Shown: positions 50,828-59,095 of the stretch, piece by piece
How positions within the stretch are numbered: the first letter of the stretch is position 1
Layout of the letters: each line of letters begins with the position of its first letter
NCBI GenBank assembly: GCA_022800815.1
Contig: JAAWRC010000007.1
Coordinates: 36,180-100,179, forward strand
Reading direction: 5' to 3'
DNA length: 64,000 nucleotides
Source of the DNA: Lachnospiraceae bacterium
Lineage (GTDB): Bacteria > Bacillota > Clostridia > Lachnospirales > Lachnospiraceae
Translations under genes and position numbers: made by a program
Notes under the pieces: model-generated
What the model was told of the DNA's origin: nothing
What the model saw: the letters and a program-made list of their open reading frames with translations, nothing else
Databases searched by the model: none

Positions 50828-51709
50828 TCACTTCTTTTCCCGCCTGCCCATGATGCCGGTAGGCTTGATGAGCAGAACAAGAATCAGGACCACGAATGCA
50901 ATTGCGTCCCGATAGCTGGACGAGAGGTAGGCGGCCCCAAGAGATTCCACGATACCGATCAGCACGCCGCCGATCATGGCACCCGGAATATTTCCGATAC
51001 CTCCTAAAATTGCAGATGCAAACGCCTTGTTTCCGACGGAAATGCTCATCGTGGGATAAACGGCGTCGTAGGTTGCCGCAACCAGGAATCCTCCCACGGC
51101 CGCCAGGGCGGAGCCGATCATGAAGGTCTGCGAGATCACCCGGTTTGTGTTGATTCCCATCAGGGAAGCCGCCTCCCGGTCCTGTGCCGTGGCACGGAGC
51201 GCCTTGCCGGACCTGGTCTTCTTTAAATAAAACTGCAGCGCAGCCATCATGCAGACCGCAACCACGATGGTGAGCATCTGCAGATTGGTGATATACGCAT
51301 TATCCGTGATGTAATACTGCTTGACCTCAAAGGATAAGTGGCCCCGCATGCTCCTGGTCTGGGAGCCGAAGATCAGCTGCGCCGCAATCTGCAAGGCCGT
51401 AGAGACACCGAGAGCCGATGCCATGGCCGCCAGCCTGGAGCTCCCCCTGAGCGCCCGGTATGCGACAAACTCAATGACCGCCCCCATGACGGCGCAGCAG
51501 ACCATGGCGAGGATCAAGCTCAGTACCACCGGAACACCGGATGACAAAAAGACCAGACAAAAATATGCGCCGAACATCATGACGTCGGCATGGGCGAAGT
51601 TTACAAAAAACAAGACCCCGTAGACCATGCTGTAGCCGAGGGCAACCAGCGCAAAAATCGTTCCCAATGTCAGGCCGTTGATCAATTGCTGTGAGAACAC
51701 CCAATACAC
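50828..51709 (-). CDS. livH: Branched-chain amino-acid-type ABC permease LivH
   Basis: A 293-residue permease. Typical segments are YGVLFFVNFAHADVMMFGAY, GSALAAVGGFLVAATYDAV and ASAILGGIGNIPGAMIGGVL. The start is a GTG at 51709 with only a weak GGAAAAGAG site, and a hairpin lies before it. This fits lower translation of the membrane parts than of the binding protein. Confidence 0.92.
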   Translation of the reverse strand: MYWVFSQQLINGLTLGTIFALVALGYSMVYGVLFFVNFAHADVMMFGAYFCLVFLSSGVPVVLSLILAMVCCAVMGAVIEFVAYRALRGSSRLAAMASALGVSTALQIAAQLIFGSQTRSMRGHLSFEVKQYYITDNAYITNLQMLTIVVAVCMMAALQFYLKKTRSGKALRATAQDREAASLMGINTNRVISQTFMIGSALAAVGGFLVAATYDAVYPTMSISVGNKAFASAILGGIGNIPGAMIGGVLIGIVESLGAAYLSSSYRDAIAFVVLILVLLIKPTGIMGRREKK

Positions 51710-51762
51710 CTCTTTTCCGTTTCAACCTTTTCATCTCAACATAAAACAATAAAACATAAGGA

Positions 51763-51784
51763 GGGCTGCCGCATGCGGCAGCCC
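51763..51784 (-). terminator. Perfect hairpin between binding-protein gene and livH
   Basis: A perfect 22-base palindrome built from GGGCTGCCGC and its complement. On the minus strand it follows the binding-protein stop by 12 bases. An AT-rich stretch follows, but no clean T-run, so partial termination or mRNA protection is likely. Confidence 0.75.
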
Positions 51785-51796
51785 CACAGCAGTTAT

Positions 51797-53038
51797 TTAA
51801 TCAATCAATTCGAATTTTCCGTCCTTCACCATGCAGCGCATCAGGGGAATGTTGACGTCGCCGTTCTCGTCGAAGGTGCAGTCGCCGATCACGCCCTGGT
51901 ATTTCATGGTGGACATGTAATCCCGGATCGCCGTCCGGTCCGTGCCGGCATTCTCGATGGCCTCCAGAACGATCTTGGCCGCATCATAGCCCTCCGCCTG
52001 GAAGATGGAAGGATTCTCGTCCTTTCCGGTATACTCCTTAAATGCGGCGATGAAGCCCTGCACCTTCTCGGAGGTGTCCGTCTCGTGGAAGGACGTGAGC
52101 ACCGTGGTTCCGTCACAGGCCGCTCCGCCCACCTCGATGAATGCCTGGGTGAACAGGCCGTCCGTGGCGTAGCGGGGCAGGTCAAGGCCCGCATCCTTCA
52201 TCTGCTTCATGAACAGGCCGGACTCATTGTAATCCACGCCCATGATGATCGCATCTGCTCCGGAAGCCTTGATGTTGGCAATGGAGGTGGAGAAGTCCGT
52301 CTGCTCGCCGGTCAGGATCGTCTCCACGGCCACCACCTCACAGTCCGCCTTCTCGATGGTCTCCGTCGCCACCTGGAGGACGCCCAGGCCGTAGTCATTG
52401 TTTTCGTGGCAGATGGCAAACTTCGTGTGCCCGTCGTCGATGGCTCCCTGTGCGCACTGGGAAGCCAGAATGGTGTCGGAATCCTTGATGCGGAAAATGT
52501 ACTCGCCCGCATCCGTCACGGAAGGGGAGGAGGAGTCGGGAGAGATCGTCACAAGGCCCGCATCCTCGTAAATGGGCGCCCCCGCCAACGTACAGGAGGA
52601 CTTCAAGTTTCCGATCACCGCCACGACCTCCTCGTCCGACACGAACATGTTCGCCACATTGGCCGCCTGGTTCGGCTCCCCCTGGTCGTCCTGCGCATCA
52701 ATCACGACTTCCTTGCCGTCGATGCCTCCGGCCGCATTGACCTCGTCCACGGCCATCTGGATTCCCTGGAGGATCATCTCCCCGTTGAGGGCCACGGAGC
52801 CGGTCAGCGGCAGGGCGCAGCCGATCTTGATGGTCCCGTCAAACTCCCCGGAAGCGGCCGCCTTCGTCCCTCCGTCGTCCGTCTGATTCGTAACCCCTTT
52901 CGTCCCGGCCTCTGTCTCCGTCTCAGTTCCCGCCTTGGTCGCAGACGCCCCCTCGGTCTCCTTCTTGTCGGAGCCGCATGCCACAAGCCCCACCGCCATC
53001 GCTGCCGCCAGTAACATCGCCAATACCTTCTTCTTCAT
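51797..53038 (-). CDS. Amino-acid ABC transporter substrate-binding lipoprotein (Leu/Ile/Val-type)
   Basis: A 413-residue type I periplasmic-binding protein. The signal ends in the lipobox VGLVACGS. A Thr/Glu/Gly-rich linker of about 40 residues follows, then IKIGCALPLTGSVALNGEMI and the two lobes. The SSCTLAGAPIYEDAGL segment binds ligand in homologues. The ATG at 53038 has AAAGGAG 5-6 bases upstream. It lies directly downstream of the D-hydroxyproline dehydrogenase genes, pointing to proline-like ligands. Confidence 0.93.
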   Translation of the reverse strand: MKKKVLAMLLAAAMAVGLVACGSDKKETEGASATKAGTETETEAGTKGVTNQTDDGGTKAAASGEFDGTIKIGCALPLTGSVALNGEMILQGIQMAVDEVNAAGGIDGKEVVIDAQDDQGEPNQAANVANMFVSDEEVVAVIGNLKSSCTLAGAPIYEDAGLVTISPDSSSPSVTDAGEYIFRIKDSDTILASQCAQGAIDDGHTKFAICHENNDYGLGVLQVATETIEKADCEVVAVETILTGEQTDFSTSIANIKASGADAIIMGVDYNESGLFMKQMKDAGLDLPRYATDGLFTQAFIEVGGAACDGTTVLTSFHETDTSEKVQGFIAAFKEYTGKDENPSIFQAEGYDAAKIVLEAIENAGTDRTAIRDYMSTMKYQGVIGDCTFDENGDVNIPLMRCMVKDGKFELID

Positions 53039-53079
53039 CTTCTCTCTCCTTTTCCTGTTTTTTAGTTTTCTAAAAAAAT

Positions 53080-54243
53080 TCATTGTAAAAATCGCCTGAA
53101 ACTCAAGGGTGCCATGTCAAACTCCGTCTTCTTCCCGGCGATCAGTTGTGACATGAGAAGCCCCGTAATGGCCGACATCCCAACACCGTCCCCCTCGTGC
53201 CCCGCCGCAATGTAATATCCGGGAATCTCAGTATCGGAAACGATGGGCATATGATCCGGAGTAAAGGGACGGATTCCCGCATAGGCCCGGATCACCTTGA
53301 TATGCTCCATCACCGGGAAAAACCGGATTCCCCTCTGGGCGATGGCCCGCATCACGTCGATCTCCGCATGCAGATCCTCCGTGAAATAACGGCTCGAGCC
53401 GAGAAGGAAATTGTCGCCGCCCGTCGGCTCATAGACGAGGGCCACCCCGTATTTCTCCATGTCCTCCGTGACCGGCCGCTTGTATTCCCCTCTGTTTTGG
53501 AATTTTGCCATCATGTAGCCAAACTCCATCACCTTCTGCCTCGCCACCTTGAAGGACTGCTCGGAGACAAGAATCTGTCCCTGTCTGGCCCGGATCGGAA
53601 TCGCAAGGCCCACCATCCTTCCCAGTTCCGGCGCCCGCACGCCCCCGCAGTTCACCACCACGTCCGCCCGGATCTCGCCGGCCTGCGTGCGAATGACAAA
53701 CCCCCCATTCTCACACCTGATCCCCGCGACCGCATTGTGCAAAGAAAGCGTTCCTCCGAGCCTTTTCAGGCCGTCCGCCAGCCCGTAGCAAAGCCCCATG
53801 GGATAGAGACAGCCGTCGTCGTCAAACCACATGCCCCCCGGCAGATCGTCCGCCACATAGGGTTCCCGTTCTTTTAACTCTTTCCGATCCATCATGTGGC
53901 AGCGGATGCCCGTGTCCGTAAAACGCCGGCACAGCTCCTTCCCCATCTCCATCTCCGGCTCATTTTCCATCACCAGCATGGAGCCCCTGCGTTCCCACTC
54001 AAAATCGTAATCCAATTCTCTGCTCAATTCATCCAAAAGCTCCTGGCTGCGGGCCGTCAGCCCCGCATCGTATCCCGGCTCCTTGTCGCTGACGAGGACG
54101 TTCCCGTCACACCGGCTGGAGGTATGATCCGCAATGTCCCCCGCATCGATCAAAGTCACCTCTGCGCCCTCTTTTGCGTTGTAGTAGGCCACGGAACAGC
54201 CGATCACGCCCGCACCGATCACCGCAATCTTCTTTCTACTCAT
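53080..54243 (-). CDS. FAD-dependent oxidoreductase, D-hydroxyproline dehydrogenase beta-like (DAO family)
   Basis: A 387-residue DadA/HcnC-type flavoenzyme. The FAD loop is IAVIGAGVIGCSVAYYNA. The C-terminal segment IRPFTPDHMPIVSDTEIPGYYIAAGHEGDG is the usual FAD/substrate part. In Pseudomonas the related LhpB subunit oxidises cis-4-hydroxy-D-proline to pyrroline-4-hydroxy-2-carboxylate. Its start overlaps the preceding Fe-S gene by 8 bases. GGAGG is 8 bases before the ATG. Confidence 0.88.
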   Translation of the reverse strand: MSRKKIAVIGAGVIGCSVAYYNAKEGAEVTLIDAGDIADHTSSRCDGNVLVSDKEPGYDAGLTARSQELLDELSRELDYDFEWERRGSMLVMENEPEMEMGKELCRRFTDTGIRCHMMDRKELKEREPYVADDLPGGMWFDDDGCLYPMGLCYGLADGLKRLGGTLSLHNAVAGIRCENGGFVIRTQAGEIRADVVVNCGGVRAPELGRMVGLAIPIRARQGQILVSEQSFKVARQKVMEFGYMMAKFQNRGEYKRPVTEDMEKYGVALVYEPTGGDNFLLGSSRYFTEDLHAEIDVMRAIAQRGIRFFPVMEHIKVIRAYAGIRPFTPDHMPIVSDTEIPGYYIAAGHEGDGVGMSAITGLLMSQLIAGKKTEFDMAPLSFRRFLQ

Positions 54244-55069
54244 CCATGCGCCCTCCCTTCGCCAGCTCGCCAAAGGTCACCGGACGGATCGGGGGGCGGC
54301 TCGTGGTGGGCTCCAGCTCATCGGGCCTTTTTCCGGTCTCCTCCGCCAGAATTTTCATGGTCAGCTTGGAGCAGGAACGCCCCTGGCAAAGCCCCATGCC
54401 GGCCCGAACTCTTCGTTTGACCTCCGTCACGGTGCCGGCGCCATACCGGCGGACCGCCCTCCTGATCTCCCCCGCCGTCACCTCCTCGCAGCGACAGACC
54501 AGCACGTCGTCCGGCAGACTTTCCTTTCCCTCCGCCGCACGGGGGGACGCCGGGAGCAAGGGCGCACCCGCCCTCTTCATGGTCCGCACGTCGTCGGCAA
54601 ATTCCCCGGGGACTGCGACCGTCACCAGCACGGTGTGGTCATTCTTCGGAATGTCCTGAATGCGCACCACCTCTCCCATGCACACGTACTCCCCCGCCCG
54701 GGAAAGGGCCTGCACCCTGCTGCCAACCTCCGGCAGCGGCAGGTATTCAAACGGAAAAGTTACCGTCGCCTCCGTCTCACTGTACGCCATATTGATGATA
54801 AAGATCGCCAGGCCGGAGCAGGCCGCCGCACAGAGCCCGCAGCCCACGCACCGGTCAAAATCAATCCTCGGCGTATTCGTGATCGGCTTCCCCACATGGA
54901 TGCAGCCCTTCATGCAGGAGCCCTCGCAGGGATTGCAGGGAATCTGCTGCACGCACTCACAGACCGCCACCGGCCCCTTCGCCAGCCGCTCTGCCGAGGG
55001 CCGGCCGTTCGCCTCTCTGATCTCTTCGAAAGAAGGAAAGCCGTCATAAACCAACCCATGCCGTTCCAT
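54236..55069 (-). CDS. Fe-S electron-transfer subunit (4Fe-4S plus BFD-like 2Fe-2S)
   Basis: A 277-residue protein with two redox regions. Near residues 35-85 are cysteine-rich ferredoxin-like motifs: CECVQQIPCNPCEGSC and CVGCGLCAAAC. Near 190-235 is a bacterioferritin-associated ferredoxin-like site: VCRCEEVTAGEI with a later GLCQGRSCS. It would carry electrons from the flavin subunits of the hydroxyproline dehydrogenase to an acceptor. In Pseudomonas the BFD-like part is fused to the alpha subunit; here it is a separate gene with an extra ferredoxin module. Confidence 0.85.
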   Translation of the reverse strand: MERHGLVYDGFPSFEEIREANGRPSAERLAKGPVAVCECVQQIPCNPCEGSCMKGCIHVGKPITNTPRIDFDRCVGCGLCAAACSGLAIFIINMAYSETEATVTFPFEYLPLPEVGSRVQALSRAGEYVCMGEVVRIQDIPKNDHTVLVTVAVPGEFADDVRTMKRAGAPLLPASPRAAEGKESLPDDVLVCRCEEVTAGEIRRAVRRYGAGTVTEVKRRVRAGMGLCQGRSCSKLTMKILAEETGKRPDELEPTTSRPPIRPVTFGELAKGGRMDE

Positions 55070-55071
55070 CT

Positions 55072-56154
55072 CTATGCCCTCCCCTCTGTGATCCGTCTCT
55101 TCGCATTCATGCGCCGTTCGCCGAAGGGCCCCAGACGGAGCGCCGACAGCCTGCCGCTTACCTCTTCCTTCTTTTCCCGCATCTCCTGCTCTGTCAGATG
55201 GCCCAGGCGGTAAGCCATCATGATTCCGGCCAGCCTGCCCTCGTCCATGGCGGTGCTGGCTTCCTCCACCCCCGCCGTGTCGCCGGCCACGTAAATCCCC
55301 GGCACGCTGGTCTCCATCCCGTCGTCATGCTCCGGCATCCATCCGCCAAGCTCCGGCACGAAAACATGTCTGACCCCGCACATCCTGGCCAGGTCGGAGG
55401 TGGGCCTGAGCCCCGCCGCAATGCACACCACGTCCACGTCAAATTCCTTCTCCGTGCCCGGAATCGGCTTCCAGTTGTCGAGGGCGGCGATCACGGCCCG
55501 CTCCACCTTCCCGCTGCCCTTCGCCCGGATGATCGTGTGCCCCAGGTAAAAAGGAACTCCGGCTCTACGCACTTTGGCGGCGTGGACCCCGTAAGCGCCG
55601 ATCTTCGGGGCCGCCTCCACGATCCCCGCCACCTCGGCCCCGGCCTGCAAAAGCTGATACGTCACGATCACGCCCACGTTTCCGGAGCCGACCATCAAAA
55701 CCCGCCGCCCCGGAAGCACCCGGTTCACGTTGATCATCGTCTGTGCGGCCCCCGCACCCATGACGCCGGGAAGGGTCCAACCCTCGAAATTCAGGGAATT
55801 CTCCGCTCCGCCGGTGCAGATCAGGACCTTTTCGGCCTCCACGACCTTGGTCTCCCCCTCCCTCAGAACGGCCACCCGCTTATCTGTGAACACGCCGGTC
55901 ACGGAGCTGTGCAGCCAGACCTCCACGCCAAGGGCTTCCGTCTCTGCCAGCAGTTTCTTTCCAATGTCCACTCCCCGCACGCCCGCATTGTGTTCCCTGG
56001 AGCCGAAAAATTTATGGATCTGTTTAAAAAGCTGGCCGCCGGGCCTCCTGTTTTCATCGACCAGCAGGACCTTCGCCCCCGTCCTCGCCAATTCTATGGA
56101 AGCCGCCAGCCCGGCGGGTCCGCCGCCGCAGATCACAACCTCTCTCCTCGCCAT
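55072..56154 (-). CDS. FAD/NAD(P)-binding oxidoreductase, D-hydroxyproline dehydrogenase alpha-like
   Basis: A 360-residue HcnB-type flavoprotein. Two dinucleotide loops are present: VVICGGGPAGLAASIELA at the start and VLMVGSGNVGVIV near 160. The FAD end is VPGIYVAGDTAGVEEASTAM. It lacks the C-terminal BFD-like domain often fused here, which is supplied by the next gene. The ATG at 56154 follows AGGAGGG; the small 2Fe-2S subunit ends 2 bases before. Confidence 0.88.
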   Translation of the reverse strand: MARREVVICGGGPAGLAASIELARTGAKVLLVDENRRPGGQLFKQIHKFFGSREHNAGVRGVDIGKKLLAETEALGVEVWLHSSVTGVFTDKRVAVLREGETKVVEAEKVLICTGGAENSLNFEGWTLPGVMGAGAAQTMINVNRVLPGRRVLMVGSGNVGVIVTYQLLQAGAEVAGIVEAAPKIGAYGVHAAKVRRAGVPFYLGHTIIRAKGSGKVERAVIAALDNWKPIPGTEKEFDVDVVCIAAGLRPTSDLARMCGVRHVFVPELGGWMPEHDDGMETSVPGIYVAGDTAGVEEASTAMDEGRLAGIMMAYRLGHLTEQEMREKKEEVSGRLSALRLGPFGERRMNAKRRITEGRA

Positions 56155-56155
56155 G

Positions 56156-56467
56156 TCAATCCCTCCTGACTCCATACCCTTCCTGTGTCTCAATGGCCAT
56201 CCCGTCCTCCACCGGCGTAATGCAGGTCCTCACGTTCGGCCGGCCGTTTACCACCATGACACAGTCGGTGCACTGCCCGATCCCGCAGTAAACCCCCCTG
56301 GGCTCATGCCTTTTGATCGTATGGCGGTGAACCATGATTCCGTTTGCCATCAATGTGGCGGCAATCATCTCGCCCTTGACCGCCCGAAGCGGCCTTCCGT
56401 CCACAGTAATCGTCACATACTCCTGATCCGGGACGGATCCAAGAATCGGATGTTCCGTTATGCGCAT
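56156..56467 (-). CDS. 2Fe-2S subunit, D-hydroxyproline dehydrogenase gamma-like
   Basis: A 103-residue Fer2_4 (HcnA-like) protein. Cluster cysteines: CGIGQCTDC and a fourth in VRTCITPV. It starts the dehydrogenase-importer block. Two bases separate it from the alpha subunit. The ATG at 56467 follows GGAACGGGGG. Confidence 0.88.
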   Translation of the reverse strand: MRITEHPILGSVPDQEYVTITVDGRPLRAVKGEMIAATLMANGIMVHRHTIKRHEPRGVYCGIGQCTDCVMVVNGRPNVRTCITPVEDGMAIETQEGYGVRRD

Positions 56468-56532
56468 ATCCCCCGTTCCTTTCCCCAGACATCATCTCTA
56501 ATATCTAATAGCTCAACTTCTGATAACTTGTT

Positions 56533-56561
56533 CCTATAAGATATCTGCTATCTTTCATCAA
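56533..56561 (-). promoter_or_regulatory. Promoter of the dehydrogenase-importer operon with operator in the spacer
   Basis: On the minus strand TTGATG (56561-56556) and TATAGG (56538-56533) are 17 bases apart. The spacer contains TAGCAGATATCT, which matches 11 of 12 bases of the right part of the operator at 57665-57681. Confidence 0.55.
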
Positions 56562-56568
56562 AAAACAT

Positions 56569-57576
56569 CTACTGTATCTGAAACCCCTCCGGGAACGGAT
56601 CGGCCGGATCCAGGAAAAAGGTGCTCTTCCCCATCAGATAGGCGGACCCCGTCACCTCGGGCACGATGGCCGGCAGTCCGCCGATGGTCGTCTCCTCCAC
56701 GGCCCGGCAGGAAAACAGGCTGCCGATCAGGCTCTCATTGACAAAGCTCTCGCCCATTTTCAGCTTCCCCTGCCGGACCAGCAAGGCACATCTGGCGGAG
56801 GTTCCCGTCCCGCAGGGAGAGCGGTCCACGTCCCCCGGAGGAAAGATCACCGCATTTTTGTAGTCGGCTTTGGGATTGTCCGTGTCGTCCGTAAACTCAA
56901 TGTGGGTACATTCATTGATAAAAGGCTTTTCCGGATGTTGGATCGTCAACTGCTCATTGATATAGCCTCGGAGCCTCACCCCCGCCTCGATCAGCTTCTT
57001 ATAATTTTCGCATCTCACCGCAAGGCCGACGGCCTTTGCCGGAATAATCCCATAAAAATTGCCGCCATAGCACATGTCCAAGCGCACCGTTCCGTACTCC
57101 TTCGTCTCCACCTCGGCGTCCTCCAGCAGGACAAAGGCAGGCGCATTGAGAAAGGTGACCGATTCCGCCACCTGATCCCTCACTTTGATCTTAAGGGATA
57201 CCACGCCGGCGGCCGTGTCCAGCTTCACATATGTATACGGCTCCTCCACCTTCACCAGGCCGCTCTCCACCAGCGCCGTCCCGACTCCGATGGTGTCATG
57301 GCCGCACATGGGCATCCAGCAGCCCACCTCCATGTACAGGACTCCGATATCCGTCCCCGGCGTGCACGGCTCCGTCAAAATTGCGCCCGACATGATATTG
57401 CTCCCCCTCGGCTCGCACATGAGAAGCGTCCTGACCCAGTCACAGTGCTCTTTCATATACAGAAGCTTCTCCTCCATCGTCCTTCCCGGAATCGGCGGCA
57501 GTCCCGACACGAGCGTCCTGGTGGGCTGTCCCACGGTGTGGGTGTCAATGGTCTGAAACATCTTCGCTATCTTCAT
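56569..57576 (-). CDS. Proline racemase-family epimerase (4-hydroxyproline 2-epimerase or proline racemase)
   Basis: A 335-residue enzyme of the proline racemase fold. Both catalytic cysteines are present: C91 in MPMCGHDTIG and C255 in DRSPCGTGTSA. This rules out the Cys/Thr dehydratase type and leaves proline racemase or 4-hydroxyproline epimerase. Next to a D-hydroxyproline dehydrogenase, epimerisation of trans-4-hydroxy-L-proline to cis-4-hydroxy-D-proline is most likely. The start at 57576 has a weak GGAA site; the next ATG, 15 bases on, is an alternative. Divergent from the alcohol dehydrogenase/DapA unit. Confidence 0.9.
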   Translation of the reverse strand: MKIAKMFQTIDTHTVGQPTRTLVSGLPPIPGRTMEEKLLYMKEHCDWVRTLLMCEPRGSNIMSGAILTEPCTPGTDIGVLYMEVGCWMPMCGHDTIGVGTALVESGLVKVEEPYTYVKLDTAAGVVSLKIKVRDQVAESVTFLNAPAFVLLEDAEVETKEYGTVRLDMCYGGNFYGIIPAKAVGLAVRCENYKKLIEAGVRLRGYINEQLTIQHPEKPFINECTHIEFTDDTDNPKADYKNAVIFPPGDVDRSPCGTGTSARCALLVRQGKLKMGESFVNESLIGSLFSCRAVEETTIGGLPAIVPEVTGSAYLMGKSTFFLDPADPFPEGFQIQ

Positions 57577-57664
57577 TTCCGTTTTGCTCTCCCCTGTTTG
57601 TCGTCTTGATCTCTTTTCCCAGCCTTTGGCTGTAAACGATTTTTTCTCCGTCCCCCCTCCACTA

Positions 57665-57717
57665 TAGGTTATCAGATATCTTATAAATAATTTACCAGAT
57701 AAGCGAACCGTTGTCAA
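57665..57717 (-). promoter_or_regulatory. Epimerase promoter with operator at the transcription start
   Basis: On the minus strand TTGACA (57717-57712) and TAAATT (57694-57689) are 17 bases apart. TAGGTTATCAGATATCT (57665-57681, plus-strand reading) lies at the expected start point. It matches the site on the divergent promoter at 14 of 17 positions. Confidence 0.7.
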
Positions 57718-57788
57718 TAAAATTTTTCAAAAAACAGCCCTGCTTTCCGGCAAAATGCCTCATAACAAATTCTTTCATAAAATAAGAG

Positions 57789-57841
57789 TTGACATTTTTC
57801 ATATTTAATGCTAGTTTTAAGTCATAGGTTATATGATACCT
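57789..57841 (+). promoter_or_regulatory. Alcohol dehydrogenase/DapA promoter with operator at the transcription start
   Basis: TTGACA (57789-57794) and TAGTTT (57812-57817) are 17 bases apart. TAGGTTATATGATACCT (57825-57841), an imperfect palindrome, begins 7 bases after the -10, the same placing as on the epimerase side. Confidence 0.7.
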
Positions 57842-57874
57842 GCTATGTTTAAAACTGTTACAAGGAGGACCATT

Positions 57875-59035
57875 ATGAGCAACTTTAACTACTACATCCC
57901 ATGCAAAATCCTCTTCGGATGCGGGAAGCTCAATGAGCTGGCAACCATTCCGCTTCCCGGGAAAAAGGCGCTGATCTGCATCACGGCGGACCAGGTCATG
58001 CGAAAGATGGGATACCTGGACCGTGTCGTCGATTTATTCCGGCAAAACGGCGTGGAGAGCGTCGTCTTCGACGAGGTACAGCCCAATCCCACCAGCAAGG
58101 GCGTGATGCGGGCGGCGGAACTGGGCAGAAAAGAACACTGTGATTTTACGGTGGGGCTGGGCGGAGGTTCCTCCATCGACACGGCCAAGGCCACGGCCGT
58201 CGTCCTGAAAAACGGCGGCGACGTCTGGGACTACATGGGCGGCATCACCGGAAAACTGGCCGCCGTGAACGGAGCCCTGCCGATCATCGTCATCTCCACC
58301 ACCTCCGGCACCGGCTCCGAGGTCAATCCCTTCGCCGTGATTACCAAAGAGGAGACTTTCGAAAAGATCGACCTCGGCAGCGAGAACGTCTACCCCACCA
58401 TCACGGTCGTCGACCCGGAGCTGCAGAGGACCGTCCCCAAGTCCCTGACCGCCTTCCAGGGAATGGACGTGCTGTTCCACTCGGCGGAGGGCTACATCTG
58501 CAACTGCACCACCCCTTACAGCGACATGTATGCCCTGGAAAGCATCCGGCTGGTCGCAAAATACCTGCCCCGGGCTTACCAGAACGGCGAGGACATGGAG
58601 GCCCGCGAGGGCATGTGCCTGGCCAACATCCTGGCCGGCATGGTGGAATCCACGGCCGCCAGCACCTCGGAGCACGCCATCGGCCATTCCTTCGGCGCCA
58701 TGCACCCCGGCATCCCCCACGGTGCGGCCCTGAGCCTGGTCTGCGTGGAGTGCTTCCGCTACTATGCCAAATGGGTCCCCGAGCGTCTGGCCGCCATGGC
58801 CGCCGCCGTCCATTATCCGGAGACGGCCCAAGGCTTCATTGACTTCCTCCAGGATCTCTTAAAAGCCGTGGAGGCCGACAAGATCGATTACACCCGCTGG
58901 GGCCTCGACCCGGCCCGGGCCCTGGAGTACGCCCAGAATTCCTACGACGTGACCCAGTGTCTCCACGATGCCGACGTACATCCCGTCCCCCTGGAGGACT
59001 GCGCCGAAATCATCCGCAAATCATTAACCAGGTGA
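57875..59035 (+). CDS. Iron-type alcohol dehydrogenase in the hydroxyproline unit
   Basis: A 386-residue group III dehydrogenase. The nucleotide loop is GLGGGSSIDTAKA. All four metal ligands are visible: D198 and H202 in MDVLFHSAE, H271 in GHSFGA and H282 in IPHGA. It is the closest relative in the window of the gene at 42226. It is the first gene before a DapA-family gene, 60 bases apart. If the DapA enzyme makes 2-oxoglutarate semialdehyde, this one could reduce that aldehyde. ATG at 57875 with AAGGAGG 6 bases upstream; the longer frame would start inside the operator. Confidence 0.9.
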   Translation: MSNFNYYIPCKILFGCGKLNELATIPLPGKKALICITADQVMRKMGYLDRVVDLFRQNGVESVVFDEVQPNPTSKGVMRAAELGRKEHCDFTVGLGGGSSIDTAKATAVVLKNGGDVWDYMGGITGKLAAVNGALPIIVISTTSGTGSEVNPFAVITKEETFEKIDLGSENVYPTITVVDPELQRTVPKSLTAFQGMDVLFHSAEGYICNCTTPYSDMYALESIRLVAKYLPRAYQNGEDMEAREGMCLANILAGMVESTAASTSEHAIGHSFGAMHPGIPHGAALSLVCVECFRYYAKWVPERLAAMAAAVHYPETAQGFIDFLQDLLKAVEADKIDYTRWGLDPARALEYAQNSYDVTQCLHDADVHPVPLEDCAEIIRKSLTR

Positions 59036-59095
59036 CTTTTTCAAAATACCAATACCAATCAATGCCAAATCATTTTCAGAAAGGACTTCACAGAC

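Noticed and set aside
49255..50880. Long minus-strand open frame of 541 codons
   Set aside because: It is a GC-driven shadow across livM and livG; its product is Arg/Gly/His-rich with no domain, while livM and livG match their families fully.
56569..57576. trans-3-hydroxy-L-proline dehydratase
   Set aside because: That branch has Thr at the second catalytic position; here both positions are Cys.
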